64,000 nucleotides of DNA from Tetrastigma voinierianum (taxonomy: Eukaryota > Streptophyta > Magnoliopsida > Vitales > Vitaceae), in the NCBI GenBank assembly GCA_016808115.1, contig JAEQBH010004539.1, forward strand, positions 124,001 through 188,000, in the 5' to 3' direction. This document shows, one piece after another, positions 1-11,104 of this stretch (position 1 is its first letter; each line of letters opens with the position of its first letter). Made by a program: the position numbers and the translations under genes. The notes under the pieces were generated by a model. It searched no databases. It was not told the DNA's origin and saw only the letters and a program-made list of their open reading frames with translations.

Positions 1-196
1 CATGTATTACTATCTCTACAAGATATGTTAACTACCTAGTACAACAATGATGAGAAATATTTTTGATTAAGTCTTTAATTAAGATACAAGGGACATAATA
101 ATAAGATTCAAGTCACATTTTAAAAAGAGTTAATAATTGGGAAAGAGATCGAGATGAGAAGATGGCTTCACAACGAGGCCTAGATGCAATAAAATT

Positions 197-301
197 GAAG
201 AAGTCGAGTCTTGGACGCTCCTCCATGGCTTGAAATTGGCTTGGGAAAGAGGTATCAGAAGATTAATAGTTGAGACAAACTCCTCAACGATGTACAAGTG
301 A
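197..301 (+). pseudogene. LINE RNase H-like domain fragment
   Basis: One open frame of 34 codons ending in TGA at 299-301 reads with the signature of the plant RNase H-like domain found at the end of LINE polyproteins (RVT_3 family): an E-x-W-x-L-x-x-G-L motif followed by L-A-W-E-x-G-I-x-x-L-I-V-E-T-(D/N)-S. The acidic residue normally found in the VETDS motif is Asn here, so a catalytic position is changed. In the family this domain degrades the RNA strand of RNA:DNA hybrids. Only about 35 residues are recognisable, and both ends run into AT-rich non-coding sequence. It lies upstream of the LINE reverse transcriptase remnant at about 2.1 kb, the reverse of normal LINE order, so the two are probably from different insertions. 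A host RNase H-like protein fragment is the alternative. Confidence 0.6.
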
Positions 302-2097
302 ATAAAAGAGTTGGAAGAAATCGAAAATCTCTATACACTTGAGTAACCACCCCCCTTCCTCTTGTTTCAAAAAAAAAAACTATAATTCATTTAAATCAAA
401 TTTGTTATGAACCTTAGGGTCTTAAGACCTTGTAAACAACACGGTAGAAAAACAAAAGATCGCCATAAAAAAATAAAACGTAACGGTTAGACGAATGATT
501 CTCGAATAACAAAATAATAAACTATAAGTAACAATAACTTAACATGTCTTAACCAAACTCAAAACCCTTTCATTAATTGAATGATCCCTAATCAATCAAA
601 GCACAATCTCAATCTTTGAATTTCACATTGTTAAAAACATAACTAAAAATTATCATCCATCTTAAAACCACTTTCGAATCAAACCTAACATCCTAAAAAT
701 TATCAATGATGAATAACTATGATTTAAATAAATTTAGTAAAATACTTTAATATTTAGAATAAATGAATGTGAATTAATAGTTATCTCTTAAGAAGAAAAA
801 TGTTAAAATTCTATAATCACTTCAATTTTTGAATAAACATGCTACTTTTTGTATTGAATATTTCATAACAATATTTAAAAATGAGAAAGAAAGAAAAAAT
901 ATGTTTGTATCTTTACCTTAGTCAATCATATTCTTTACTTAGTAGTTAACCAAGTAGGTAGTGTTACAAACATGTTAGATATGTTATGAAATGTTAAATT
1001 CATTGACTAGGCATCTATACCAATTTTTTAACATATACAAACATGCTTCATACATTATGTAATTGATTGTATTTACTTATCAATTGTTTGACTTATTTTT
1101 TATCAATTAAATACTTTTAATGAGACTTAACCATAATCAATCATCCTTACAAACTCTAAATCAACTAATATGCAACTAACATAATATTACCCAAAAAATA
1201 CACATATGTTATCGTGTTGTAGAATTAGACACTAGTTTCTAATTCTACATTACTAACATTTATTATAACTGCATAAGCTTTGATACACAAGAATATCAAT
1301 TTAAGAATACAAAGATAAAAGAAATCAACATAAACAGATGAGAGAAAATCTTTTCATTATTCTTAAAAACACAGAGCACAAGATTAAAGTATCTACGTAT
1401 CACGACGATTAAAAAAAATCACGAAATCACAAAACCCTAGGATAATACCGAGTAAATACTTCAACAATACTCCAAATCCTAAAATCCTTACATTTTTGCA
1501 CACACCAAATCTCTCTACGTATACCAAGTTTCATTTTCCCAACTGATATAGCAATATAGAAATACAAAGCCTAATGAAGATGACACCTCTTAATGATTGA
1601 TTATATAGCAACTGAGCTTTGTTTTTCCTAGATACTATGCCTTAATATATTATAACTCTAGCCAATAAAAAGAAAAGATCAAGTCATCTCCACTTTGTAA
1701 TAGTTTAGATTTGCCCTCAAAGGTTGACTTACGGAATTTAAATGCTAGCTTAGAGTTATCATTTAATATATATAACCTATTCAACTCTAGTGGGATTCAA
1801 AGTCCAGTTTAAGAGATCAAAATTATAGCAAGTAAAGGTTTTTACTTTGCAATGATCTTAAGGATTTCATGGTCGATGGTCAATCACTATCAATTTGAGC
1901 CCTATAAAGCAAAAATTACATTTGAAACTTGTTTTTCTTCTTCTAAATTATGATTTTTATTTACCATTAATTTAATAAAATTGATCATGATTCATATCTC
2001 AACTTTTAAGTCTTATAGATTTGTCTTAGAATGGATAATGACATAGAATCAACCAAATTAACTAGTGATCAAGGGTAAGTCAAGGAACCTACTTAGC
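302..2097. other. AT-rich stretch without recognisable gene
   Basis: About 1.8 kb of AT-rich DNA with dense stops in all frames. No domain, tRNA or LTR terminus was recognised. The only local structure noted is a perfect 12-bp inverted repeat at 1218-1249. Confidence 0.6.
1218..1249. repeat. Perfect 12-bp inverted repeat (hairpin)
   Basis: TGTAGAATTAGA at 1218-1229 is followed by an 8-nt spacer and its exact reverse complement at 1238-1249. It may be the core of a degenerate MITE or a transcript hairpin. No flanking target duplication was identified. Confidence 0.7.
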
Positions 2098-2740
2098 CCC
2101 TTTTGAAGCCAAGGAAATCAAGGAGGCCTTCTACTCCATGCATCCCGACAAATCACTCGATCCAGACGGAATGAACCGAAGGTTCTTCCAAGATTTTTGG
2201 AATGTAGTAGGAAATCAAGTAACTGTAGCCTATTTAACTTTCCTAAATACTTGTCACATTCCTGTAGAACTGAATTGAACATCCATAGTGTTGATCCCAA
2301 AGAAAGGAAATTAAGAGAAAGTCACAAATTTAAGGCCCATTTCCCTATGTAATGTAATGGACAAGGTATCATCCCTTCAATAATTTTCGAGTCTGAGAGT
2401 GCTTTCATTCCTGGAAAACTCATCACAAATAACGTGACGATAGCGTTTGAGATATGCCATTATATCAAGAAACAGTGTTAGGGTAAGTCAGGAACAACAA
2501 CTTTGAAACTAGACATCTCAAAGGCATATGACAGAATAGAATGAGGTTTCTTACAAAATATGTTGGTAAAACCAGGCTTCCATAAAAATTGGGCGGAGTT
2601 GATCAGTGTGCGAGTACAATCTCCTATAACATTCACTATAATGGAGGAGGTTGGGGCCGATTAATCCGGAAAGGTTTAAGGCAAGGAGACCATTTTTTCC
2701 TACATATTCATAATTTGTGCGAAGGCCTCTCTTGGAACTT
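2098..2740 (+). pseudogene. LINE (non-LTR) reverse transcriptase remnant
   Basis: A frame starting near 2108 shows the conserved start of plant L1-type reverse transcriptases: the M-H-P-D-K-S-x-D-P-D-G-M block, F-F-Q-x-F-W, then L-I-P-K-K, L-R-P-I-S-L-C-N-V, S-A-F-I-P-G-x-L-I-T-x-N-V and L-K-L-D-I-S-K-A-Y-D-R-I-E (first catalytic Asp, near 2520). It ends around the G-L-R-Q-G-D block. In the family this enzyme performs target-primed reverse transcription. In-frame stops (for example after P-V-E-L-N and in I-E-stop-G-F) and frame changes show it is dead. The catalytic Y-x-D-D block, thumb and C-terminal parts are absent, and so is the endonuclease. The long minus-strand frame over 2118-2300 is a shadow of this. 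Confidence 0.85.
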
Positions 2741-2929
2741 CATTGTATTGGAGGCTAGCTAGGGGACGATCTTTAAATTATTTGTAAAATCAAAGTATTT
2801 GTTGATAAAAGCGATTGATAAATAATCAAAAGAGATAATAAATATGTGCAAAATAATAAGCTTTATTGAAACAATGAAATATATTAATTTGTGTCTTAGG
2901 AGTGAAAAATACTTGACATAGATCTAGAA

Positions 2930-3262
2930 TTGTTGGGTGCCATTAGTCACGAAATACATAGGGATGAAATAAAAAAGGTTAGGGTTGAAGATAGTTATTT
3001 CGCTACCATGAAATTAGTAATTCTACTTGCTTGCTTTGTAAGATTACAGGCTCTGTTACTTAAATATATAGAGTACAAGGGAATAATTGAGAGCTTTGTC
3101 CAAATAAGAGCACTAAAAACATGGGAGAAAATAGAAATCATGAGTTCATAGATAGTTAATATTAAACCATCCCATAAATGACTCATAATTAACATGCACA
3201 ATTATACAATTAAAATTGTAATATGATTATGCTTAGTCTATAATTAATAAATTAATCTAACA
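2930..3262 (-). mobile_element. Copia-0 3' LTR (far end approximate)
   Basis: Read on the minus strand, TGTTAG begins at 3262 directly after a purine tract (CCAAGTGGGAGAA) typical of copia polypurine tracts, so this is the start of a 3' LTR. A TATA-like stretch (CTCTATATATTTAAG) lies at about 3062-3076 in the same orientation. The element's RNase H lies upstream at 3701-4140, in the right order. The far LTR end near 2930 was not pinned down; no CA terminus with a matching target duplication was established. Confidence 0.55.
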
Positions 3263-3275
3263 TTCTCCCACTTGG
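3263..3275 (-). other. Polypurine tract of Copia-0
   Basis: Minus-strand CCAAGTGGGAGAA sits immediately 5' of the TGTTAG LTR start. It is the expected plus-strand DNA priming site of a Ty1-copia element. Confidence 0.6.
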
Positions 3276-3317
3276 ACGGTATAATCATAACTCAAATTTT
3301 TTTTTTCAATAAATTTA

Positions 3318-3504
3318 CATAGCCATAACCAATCATATACAATTAACGCACCGAGAGGATGCATAAAATGTACATAATTAGGCGTTACTAATCAACATCA
3401 TAACTCAAATGCTTCAACAAGAGACTGACATAGTCATAACCAATCATATACAATTAATACACCGGGAAGATGCATAAATCGTACATATTTAGGCGCTACT
3501 AATC
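3318..3504. repeat. 76-bp direct repeat in Copia-0 3' UTR
   Basis: Two copies, 3318-3393 and 3429-3504, each exactly 76 bp and differing at a minority of positions, begin with CATAG(C/T)CATAACCAATC and end in TACTAATC. They lie between the end of RNase H and the polypurine tract, so they are an internal duplication of the element's 3' untranslated region with a period of 111 bp. Confidence 0.85.
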
Positions 3505-3700
3505 TAGAAGCATTTCAATGACAAAAGTATTGATTCGATATAAAGAAAAAACATAATTCCTTCATTCATCCGGTCAAAATGACACAAAATCATAATATAA
3601 TGACAAACGTCAAAATGTGCATGTAATAATGAAAAAACATGAGTTTTCCTTACAAAATACATGAAAAGGCAAAACTCCCACTAAAACAAAGAGTCTAAGC

Positions 3701-4140
3701 TCATAACAATCCCATGCGAGTGACGTGTTCTTGAAGCCTTGTGAGCCGTAAGCCCTTTGGTTGATGAGGTGCGTCAACCAGGCTAGTCATAGGCGTGTGC
3801 TCAACTGAAATGAGGGACTTTGCAACTTTCTCTTTAACAAAAAAGAATTTCACATTAATGTGCTTGGAGCGAGAAGTGCTCCTAGTGTTCCTAAAGAAAG
3901 ATATAACTGCAGAATTATCACAGAACAATTTCAATGGTCTAGAAATGGAGTGAACAACCTCGAAGATGAAATGAGGATTCTCTTGACCACATTGCAGGAC
4001 AAGTAGCCCTCATAACACGTCACATACTCTACCTCCATAGTAGAAGAAGTTGTAAGTGTGTGCTTGACACTTTTCCACAAAACAACTCCAACAGCCATCA
4101 TAAAGATATAACCAGAAGTGGACTTTTTATCATCCACGCA
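3701..4140 (-). pseudogene. Copia-0 RNase H / pol C-terminus
   Basis: Two adjacent minus-strand frames give the end of a Ty1-copia polyprotein. The upstream one (4137 to 3931) contains D-(D/x)-K-K-S-T-S-G-Y-I-F, W-K-S-x-K-x-T-L-T-T-S-S-T-M-E and E-Y-V-x-C, the copia RNase H core. The downstream one (3934 to 3701) has L-F-C-D-N-S-A, S-K-H-I-N-V-K and E-H-V-T-R-M-G, the usual C-terminus. The RNase H removes the RNA template during reverse transcription. A frameshift near 3931 separates the parts, and the A-D-P-L-T-K-like motif near the end is degraded. Everything upstream of the RNase H is missing, cut off at about 4140 where an Athila-like LTR fragment of opposite orientation begins. Confidence 0.87.
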
Positions 4141-4164
4141 GCCTAAGTATTAGAAAAGAAAAAT

Positions 4165-4726
4165 AGCCAGATCTTATAAAGTAATTCAAATTACAAGTAA
4201 TTGATTAGAATCATGATTTAGAAATGAACATGAATCTCTACTAAGTGAAAAGTATGGTTAGAGGAGGAATCCAAACTATACTACCTTGCCTCTTGACAAA
4301 TTCAAACTCCAACTCAGGAGAAAATAGAATTAGATTATGATGCAGGAATTAATAATTTCATAGCAGTGAAATCCCAGTGTCTACTTCCAACAATAATCTG
4401 GTTCAATCCAGTTTATATTTAGGATTTAAATTTTTCCCTTAATTTTAAATGTAGGATTCTAGTTATTAAATTTCTTATTAGGTTATAAATTTTTCTCTAT
4501 ACGAAATGGGCGATTCAATATTGTAGGCAGTAGTTAAGGGTAGTGAAATTTAAAATTCACTGATCTTTGTGGGAACGATATCCAGGACTTATTGATCCAC
4601 TTTATTACTTATACAAGCACATTACATTTAGGGTTTCTGGGCCAATTAAATCTTTGTGAGTGATTTCGGTGATAAAATTATTCTTCTTCTGAGCATATGC
4701 CAGTTATATTTGGTTTTAACAAGTTT
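4165..4726 (+). mobile_element. 3' part of a LARD/Athila-like LTR (copy 2)
   Basis: This segment matches, in opposite orientation, the LTR at 53825-56094. Shared blocks include AGAAATGAACATGAATCTCT near 4223, a GTGGGAACGATAT-type block near 4570 and TTATTACTTATAC near 4603. It ends in TTTTAACA just before a primer-binding site at 4727. It is truncated at its 5' side against the Copia-0 fragment. It is non-coding and probably part of a non-autonomous element. Confidence 0.65.
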
Positions 4727-4905
4727 TGGTGCCATTGTCGGGGACTAAGTAATAGTCCTTGGGCAGTAGTGTCAAAGATTTGTATACATGCAAAATGGTT
4801 TTAACAAGTTTTTGTCACCGTTGCTGGGGATTTTAGTCAGTCTATATTTATAATCCTTTGGTGGTAATGTCGTAAATTTGTATATATCATTTGGTCTTAA
4901 CAATA
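4727..4905 (+). other. Twin primer-binding sites of the LARD family (copy 2)
   Basis: Two degenerate matches to the 3' end of plant tRNA-Asp, the usual Athila primer (TGGCGCCGTTGCCGGGGA), lie in tandem at 4727-4744 (TGGTGCCATTGTCGGGGA) and 4813-4830 (TGTCACCGTTGCTGGGGA). Each is preceded by TTTTAACAAGTTT. The repeat unit continues to another TCTTAACAA at 4897-4905, where Copia-1 sequence starts. Spacing between the sites is 86 bp, the same as in the minus-strand copy at 53711-53814. Confidence 0.8.
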
Positions 4906-4910
4906 AGGAA

Positions 4911-5633
4911 TTTGATATCCCTAAGTACTCTTAATGTAAAAGGGTACAAAATGGCGGTGAGTTGAGTTAAAGATTAGTAAAGGAGCCCTAGTTGTGATGA
5001 AGGGTCATCAAAAGACAATCATGTTATATGTTCTGCAAGGTTCCACTATTACACGAGATGTTGTTGTTGCATCTCGTTCATTGTCAGAGGATGATATTAC
5101 TAAGCTTTGGCACATTAGTGAAAGCGATTGTAAGCGAGTTGAAGGCGAAGGACTCTGATGGCGAAACAAGTAAGTTACAATTTTATGAGCACTACGTTTT
5201 TGAGAAACGGAAGCGAGTTAGATTCTCTTTAGGCATTCATAAGTCAACGGGGTCGCTTGACTATCTACATTCAGACCTCTGGGGACATGCAAAAGTGTCT
5301 TCTATGGGAGGTACTACTTATATGTTGACTATCATTGATGATTTCTCAAGTAAGGTATTGGCATTCTTCTTGAAATAGAAAATTGATATGTTTTCAACAT
5401 TCAAGGATATAAAGACAATGATTAGAGTAAGCGGGGCGGGTGAAGTGTCTTCGCATTGATAAATGGGTTAGGTTTTGTTCTGATGAGTTTAACACTTTTT
5501 GCAGAGAGGAATTGTTAGACATCGTACGAGTTCATCATACTCCGCAGCGGATTGGTGTGGCGGAGCGTATGAATAGGACTTTGATGGAAAGGTCAAATGT
5601 ACTCTCAATGTGATCTTCGAAGTCTTTGTTGAA
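4911..5633 (+). pseudogene. Copia-1 gag-pre-integrase and integrase (5' half)
   Basis: Frames from 4911 show N-L-I-S-L-S-T-L, K-G-A-L-V-V-M-K-G, then a degraded gag-pre-integrase zone, L-Q-F-Y-E-H-Y-V-F (zinc region), L-D-Y-L-H-S-D-L-W-G and I-D-D-F-S, the start of the integrase core with its first catalytic Asp. T-P-Q-x, A-E-R-M-N-R-T-L-M-E (near 5547-5590) covers the third catalytic region. This is the TNT1-94/Tork-like copia type. Integrase inserts the cDNA into the genome. Stops and frameshifts occur, for example after the F-F-L-K at 5378 and near 5445. At 5638 the reading frame is interrupted by a solo LTR and resumes after 7805. gag, protease and 5' LTR are missing on the left. Confidence 0.87.
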
Positions 5634-5638
5634 AACCA

Positions 5639-7800
5639 TGTCACGTGACCAGCCTAGGCGGAAGAAGGGCTTGCGACGCAGGCTGGGATTCCTTTACCTG
5701 AGTTACTGACATTAGTGGGCCCATTTCAAAATATAACTGAATGTATCAGAATATAACTGAAGTATCAGAATATAACTTAAACTTATTCTATAAGGAAATA
5801 AACCTTTTAACAATATCACCATAATGGTGTTCATAATGTCCTATACAAATATCCGAGTCCCATTGACTTATACATATACAAGTCCTATGATGAAAAAAAA
5901 AACTTTATATGTACATATTCAAAATCAGAGGTAGCGACCTATAGATGTTGACTCCTATTCTTTGTGTTGGCCACTCTGTGGTATGCGGCTGAGATGTCCT
6001 TGTTGAATCACCTACACGGATGAAACACGTACTAAACATAGCTTAGTGGGGAAACATATAACATATATGACCACTAGTAGTGGTCTCGGTAATGATATCT
6101 GATTAACCGCGATTCCTATTTGCATTAATTTGTTCATATATCCAACTACTTGTACATTATGTCATTTATTAGAGTTATCACGTTCATTCTTCATAATACT
6201 TTGCAATTCAAATCATTTTACTGTACTTTTAATTTTACTGTAGCTATATCACATTTTGCAATTCAAATCATTGTTTTCATGTTACATGGTTTTTATAACC
6301 ATTTCAATCATTTTATCTCATCTTGTGTCTTGCCTGCATATTCCAAGAAGTGGATATGGGTATAAACTGTATGTACAAGGTATCATTACCGTACGACAAA
6401 GGATCCTCGCATCGTATTGACTCAAACGAGTCAACTATATCATTTAATTCCCATTGTGGCATGTCTATTTATCCATCTACCCGGGGACATATGCAGACAA
6501 TCAATCTTATTACATTTTTATTCGTGTTCAAGCTATGCACATCTCATATACATGGATAATGTCAATCACATGAGATACTTTCAGACAATATTCTTTTATA
6601 CATATACTATAACTGTTAATTTTATCATAACCTGTATGATCATGTTCTCAATATTGCTCGTATTTCTATTCATGTAATCATATTTTATATAGCAATCACT
6701 TTTATAATTCTTTTACAATTTTATTTATTCACTTGAATCTCTTTATACCAAAAATATTTCCTACAAACGTAGCCCATTTGTGACTCCGACATGGGTACAA
6801 CGGGTTCAAATTTGAATACAATTATTTTAAGGTAATTTTTTCTCCTAGAAGTATAGTTTACCCAGAAATTTGAATCACTTAATTTGGATGAGTGATGGCC
6901 AAGTTATGGCCTAAACACTAAAATCGTACTCCAAACAGATGAAAAACTCCGCTCTCGAAAACATACCATTTTCGACGAATTTTCTGGGTCCAATGGGGTC
7001 CATATTTGAATACACTTATTTCAAGGAGATTTGTTCTCCTAGAAGTCTAATTTATCTAGAAATTCGGAATAACCTACTTGATGAGTGATAAGCTGCTATG
7101 GCAAAAAAACGTGGGTTTTTGAAACATTTTGACAGCATCTCCCTTAAAACCCCAACATTTTCTTTATACAAGCATTTTTCAATTAAGGACCACAACCAAC
7201 TCAAACACCCATATAACTGAGCTAAGACCAACAACCATCATTATTAGGTAAAGTTAGGTTTTCCCCAAACCCAAACATCATCAAAAAGGGTTTTAGGTTT
7301 AGTTTCCATACTCGATCTTTTTTTCTTTTTCTTTCTATTTTCTTCATTCTTCTTCTTGATCACCAAAATCCTTGATCACATGGAGAAAAATCACCAACTC
7401 TTCTCTTCTTCTCTCAACCGTAACCTTAAGCTCTCAAACCCCAAGGAGAAATGTTCCTTTACAAGACAAAATTTGGTCTTATCTCCTATTCTTTCATAAG
7501 GTCATGTTCGCTTCACATTTTTGTTAAGTTTTCCATTTTTTCGCATTAAAGTCCTCCTTTCTCTTTCATTTACACTTTATTTAACAAACATTCTACAATG
7601 GCATATAAACTGCCTCTTATGACCCTTGAGTCCTTTAATGTGACATTTTATTATTTTAACCTCGACTCAGATATCCCGATTTTATCATTTTTCGTCTAAA
7701 GAATATAAATTCCGAAAAAAAATACAATTTAAACTTATTTTATACCCTAACAGCCTTAAACATGTTATAAAATTGTTAGGGTATATTTTGGGGTGTTACA
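5639..7800 (-). mobile_element. Solo LTR of a chromovirus-type gypsy element
   Basis: The 2,162-bp insert has termini TGTCACGTGACC at 5639 and GGGTGTTACA at 7800. On the minus strand it begins TGTAACACCCCAAAATA, a start typical of Tekay/Del-type gypsy LTRs and similar to the plus-strand LTR at 13794. It is flanked by the perfect 5-bp target duplication AACCA (5634-5638 and 7801-7805). It sits inside the Copia-1 integrase, whose frame continues on the far side. No coding domain was found, so this is a solo LTR left by LTR-LTR recombination. It contains a duplicated segment (6802-7064) and CT-rich leader-like sequence near 7310-7450. Confidence 0.92.
6802..7064. repeat. Tandem ~194-bp duplication inside solo LTR
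   Basis: Segments 6802-6870 and 6996-7064 are clearly related: both have GGGTYCAWATTTGAATACA, a TTCTCCTAGAAGT block and an AGAAATT end. Their period is 194 bp, close to the 196-bp units of the LTR at 15875-19091. Tandem subrepeats of about this length seem a family trait of these LTRs. Confidence 0.75.
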
Positions 7801-7805
7801 AACCA

Positions 7806-9583
7806 TGTCCACTGCATGTTATTTGATCAACTGTTCTCCCTCAGTTGCTATAGAGAAGAAGACTCCTCAAGAGGTATGATCCGATAAATTCTTACTTATC
7901 TCGTATTTGAAATTTTAGATGCCTTGCATATGCCCATGTCGACATAATACAGGGAAGTTAGAACCTGTGATCAACGGGGCGTATATTTCTTGGTTACAAA
8001 ACTGTGCGAAAGGTTATAAATCAGGGTGTATGGAAATCAGAAATTGGTAATAGCGTGAGATGTGATTTTTGATGAGACCTATGATCTTATTGCCCTAAAG
8101 CCTCTAGTGTTGAGACCGTGTAGAGAGTTGATAAACATGTGGAGTTTCAGACTGGTTTGGTTCCTAATTCAGATGAGCGGAGTGTTCCTATAGCTTTAGT
8201 TCTAGTGGACCAGTGCAACAATATTCTATTGTTAGAGATAGAGAGAGAGGGACTATTAAGCCACCATAGAAATATGGTGAAGCTGATTCGGTTGTATATG
8301 CCTTGAGTGTAGCGCATAATATCGAGTCCATGGAAGAGCCATCCACTTATGAAGAGGCAATAAGTCAGTAGCTGGATTCGTAGGGCAGATGATTGCTATG
8401 CAAGAAGAGATGGAGTCCTTTCATAAAACGATTACCGGACATGGTGAGTGCTACCTAAAGGGAAGAAAGTCATTCGGTGCAAATGGGTGTTCAAGAAGAA
8501 AGAAGGCACACCAGGAGTTGAGAATGCAAGGTATAAGGTAAGACTAGTTTCTAAAGGCTACAATCAGATTCTAGGTGTTGACTTCATAGATGTATTCTCT
8601 CCAGTGGTGAAGCATAGCTCAATTAGAGCTTTGCTTGGGATTGTGGCTTTTCATGATTATGAGCTTGAGCAGTTGGATGTGAAGACTTCATTTTTACATA
8701 GGGAGCTTGAGAAGGACATCTATATGCAGCAGCCAGAGGGTTTTATAGTTTTAGGTAAGGAGGACTAGGTTTGCCTACTTAAGAGGTCTCTTTATGGTTT
8801 GAAATAGTCTCCCAGACAATGGTATAAGAGATTTGGCTCATTCATGATCTCTCATGTTTTAAGAGGAGTAGCTTTGATAGTTGTGTCTACTTCAAATGAT
8901 GTAATGATGAGTCATCTAAGTATCTACTCTTATATGTTGATGACATGCTAATAGCAGCTAAGAGTAAAGAAGATATAAGAACTGTAAAAACGCAACTTAA
9001 TAATGAGTTTGAGATGATTTAGGAGCGACTAAGAGATGCTTGGAATGGAATTCGAGGACAAAATTAGTAGGAAGATTATCCTTGAGTCGAGAAAGGATAT
9101 ATATTGAAAAGGTGCTTCCATTAGGTTCCAGCATACGAGAGATGTGAAGCCTATTACTGCTCCACTTGCAGCTCATTTCGGACTTTCATCTGCCTTATGT
9201 CCACAATCAGATGAGGAGGTTGACTACATGTCTAGAGTACCATATTCTAGTGTTGTAGGTTCTTTGATGTATGCCAAGGTGTGTTCACGTCCAGATTTGG
9301 ACTATGCACTCAGTGCAGTCAGTAGGTACATGGCAAAACTGGCAAGGAGCATTGGAAGCAGTTCAGTGGATCATGTGATACTTGTGTGGATCTAGTAGTG
9401 TTTGTTTTCAGTTTGGTAGGACTGGAGATGGAGTTATAGGGTATGTGAATCTTGACTGTTGTGAAGCGATGTGTGTGAAATGACAGGTGTGATTTTGCGT
9501 TTTGTATCTTGGATATCTCGATAAGAGGAGATCCCTTACAGGATACGTGTTCACCATTGGAGGTTGTATAATATTTGCATAAC
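7806..9583 (+). pseudogene. Copia-1 reverse transcriptase and RNase H (3' half)
   Basis: The integrase tail resumes at 7806 (A-C-Y-L-I-N), followed by a degraded linker. The reverse transcriptase starts at about 8440: K-V-I-R-C-K-W-V-F-K-K-K, A-R-Y-K-V-R-L-V-x-K-G-Y, D-V-F-S-P-V-V-K, Q-L-D-V-K-T-x-F-L-H (first catalytic Asp), S-L-Y-G-L-K, and an intact Y-V-D-D at 8933-8944. The connection and start of RNase H (Y-S-S-V-V-G-S-L-M-Y-A, S-R-P-D-L) follow. The last recognisable block is K-R-R-S-L-T-G-Y-V-F-T-I-G-G at about 9520-9570. Stop codons replace sense codons at 8766 (after K-E-D), in G-L-K-stop, and elsewhere, so the element is dead. It is truncated at 9583. RNase H C-terminus, PPT and 3' LTR are absent. 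Confidence 0.9.
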
Positions 9584-10750
9584 TCTACATATTACTGATT
9601 GGAGCCAATATGTGCTTGAATTACACATATAACATAATATTATACAATATAAAAAACTTAAATGATCCAATTTAAATCAAATTGATTTTAAGGACATAAT
9701 TACTATTTTGAGCCTAATTCTAGATTTAAGAGATTAAAGGACATAATCAAAAGTCATTATCAAACAAAGAATTATAAGGGGTTAAATATGCATAGATGAG
9801 ACACTAAACTTGTGAACAATGAAGAGTTTGAGAAAGGACATTAAATATTAGCAATGGATGTTATAGAGTAGGATAGATAGAAAGAAACAATGAGTAAGGG
9901 AGGTTGGAAACAAATGCAATCCAATTCGAAAATATAATATGGAATTCTATCTTCCGAATAACACATACCTTGAATTTGATGTAATTTTCAAAGTACTTCT
10001 CATTATCTTTTAAAAGCAAACTATATATGGTTTTTAAGCTCAATAGGTTATGAACCTAAAGTTGAAATAAAGTACTTACGGTCATTTGATGAAATTCGCA
10101 CAAATTTAAAGGATTTTTCCAAATAATTTCAAATTTTAACTTATGATTTCAAAATCCCTTTGAAATGATCGATTTCAAAATCACATGTTGCCACTTTGAG
10201 GTTTCATATTCAAACACATGAATTGGATCTTGGGCACTCCACCCATAACAATTGACACCATGAAACTAGAATTTGTGATTTTCTTATATTTTAGTATTTT
10301 TTAGGGAATTAGTTTTAAAATAAGTGGCTAATGGAAACATATCATATGTTGGGTTTTTATGGAAACTATAACTCAATTCTTTTAGGTTTTTAGGAAGTTC
10401 TTAACTTAGAAAAGTAATGCTGAGAGAGATATTAATCTCTCATCTTGAAATTCCTAATACAGTTTTGGTTTTCTTTTCTTTCTTTTATCTCTCTCTATGT
10501 CTTTTTCAATATTTCATTTGATAACTATTAGGAAATATATATGTTTAGTATGAGTTTTTTAGTCATTTTATTTTCCTTCTATGGACTATATATTGTAGCT
10601 TATGTTACTCTAATAGATTGAGATGATAGTTTCCACCTCCTTCTCGTTCACCCTTGACTTAATGATATACCTTTAGGAGTGGATGTAGATGTAGTGTGGG
10701 AAGTCGTTGCAAGCGTGGGTTCATAAGCATTAACCTAGTTAGCCTAATAT
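9584..10750. other. AT-rich stretch, nothing recognised
   Basis: About 1.2 kb of low-GC DNA between two copia remnants. No LTR termini, domains or RNA genes were recognised. A short 7-bp stem with a 4-nt loop (GAGAGAT/ATCTCTC) lies near 10422-10442, followed by CT-rich sequence near 10470-10505. Confidence 0.5.
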
Positions 10751-10759
10751 GACTTACCA

Positions 10760-10985
10760 AATTTCACCCAACATTTTTCTAAAAGATGATTTGTCTTCTG
10801 AAAATAGTGCAGTTACTATCTCCACCATGACCCCCCCCTTGACCACAACCTCCCCATTAACTATGACCTCTGCCTCTACCATGACCACCATTTGTAGAAG
10901 CAAATGTTTCATTGTTCGAGGACATTGGTGAGGATTGAGAAAACATGGTATCAACATTCTGAATACGATAAAATGTTTCAACATT
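10760..10985 (-). pseudogene. Possible copia gag Gly/Arg-rich tail fragment
   Basis: The minus strand encodes a serine/asparagine-rich stretch followed by G-G-H-G-R-G-R-G-H, a stop, and G-G-C-G-Q-G-G-G-H-G-G, resembling the nucleic-acid-binding tail of copia gag proteins. No zinc knuckle is visible. It lies beside the plus-strand Copia-2 protease, in opposite orientation, so it would be a separate insertion. The plus strand of 10990-11050 also reads arginine/glycine-rich and could instead be Copia-2's own gag end. Assignment is weak. Confidence 0.35.
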
Positions 10986-11104
10986 GGTTGGAGAGAATAA
11001 GAGTAGTAGGATAAGGGGTCGAGGAGGGGAAGAAAAGGATGGTGTCGATAAGGGTTTTGAGCGTGGCTATTTTCAACGACGGAAATTGTATTTAGAGATG
11101 CTTT

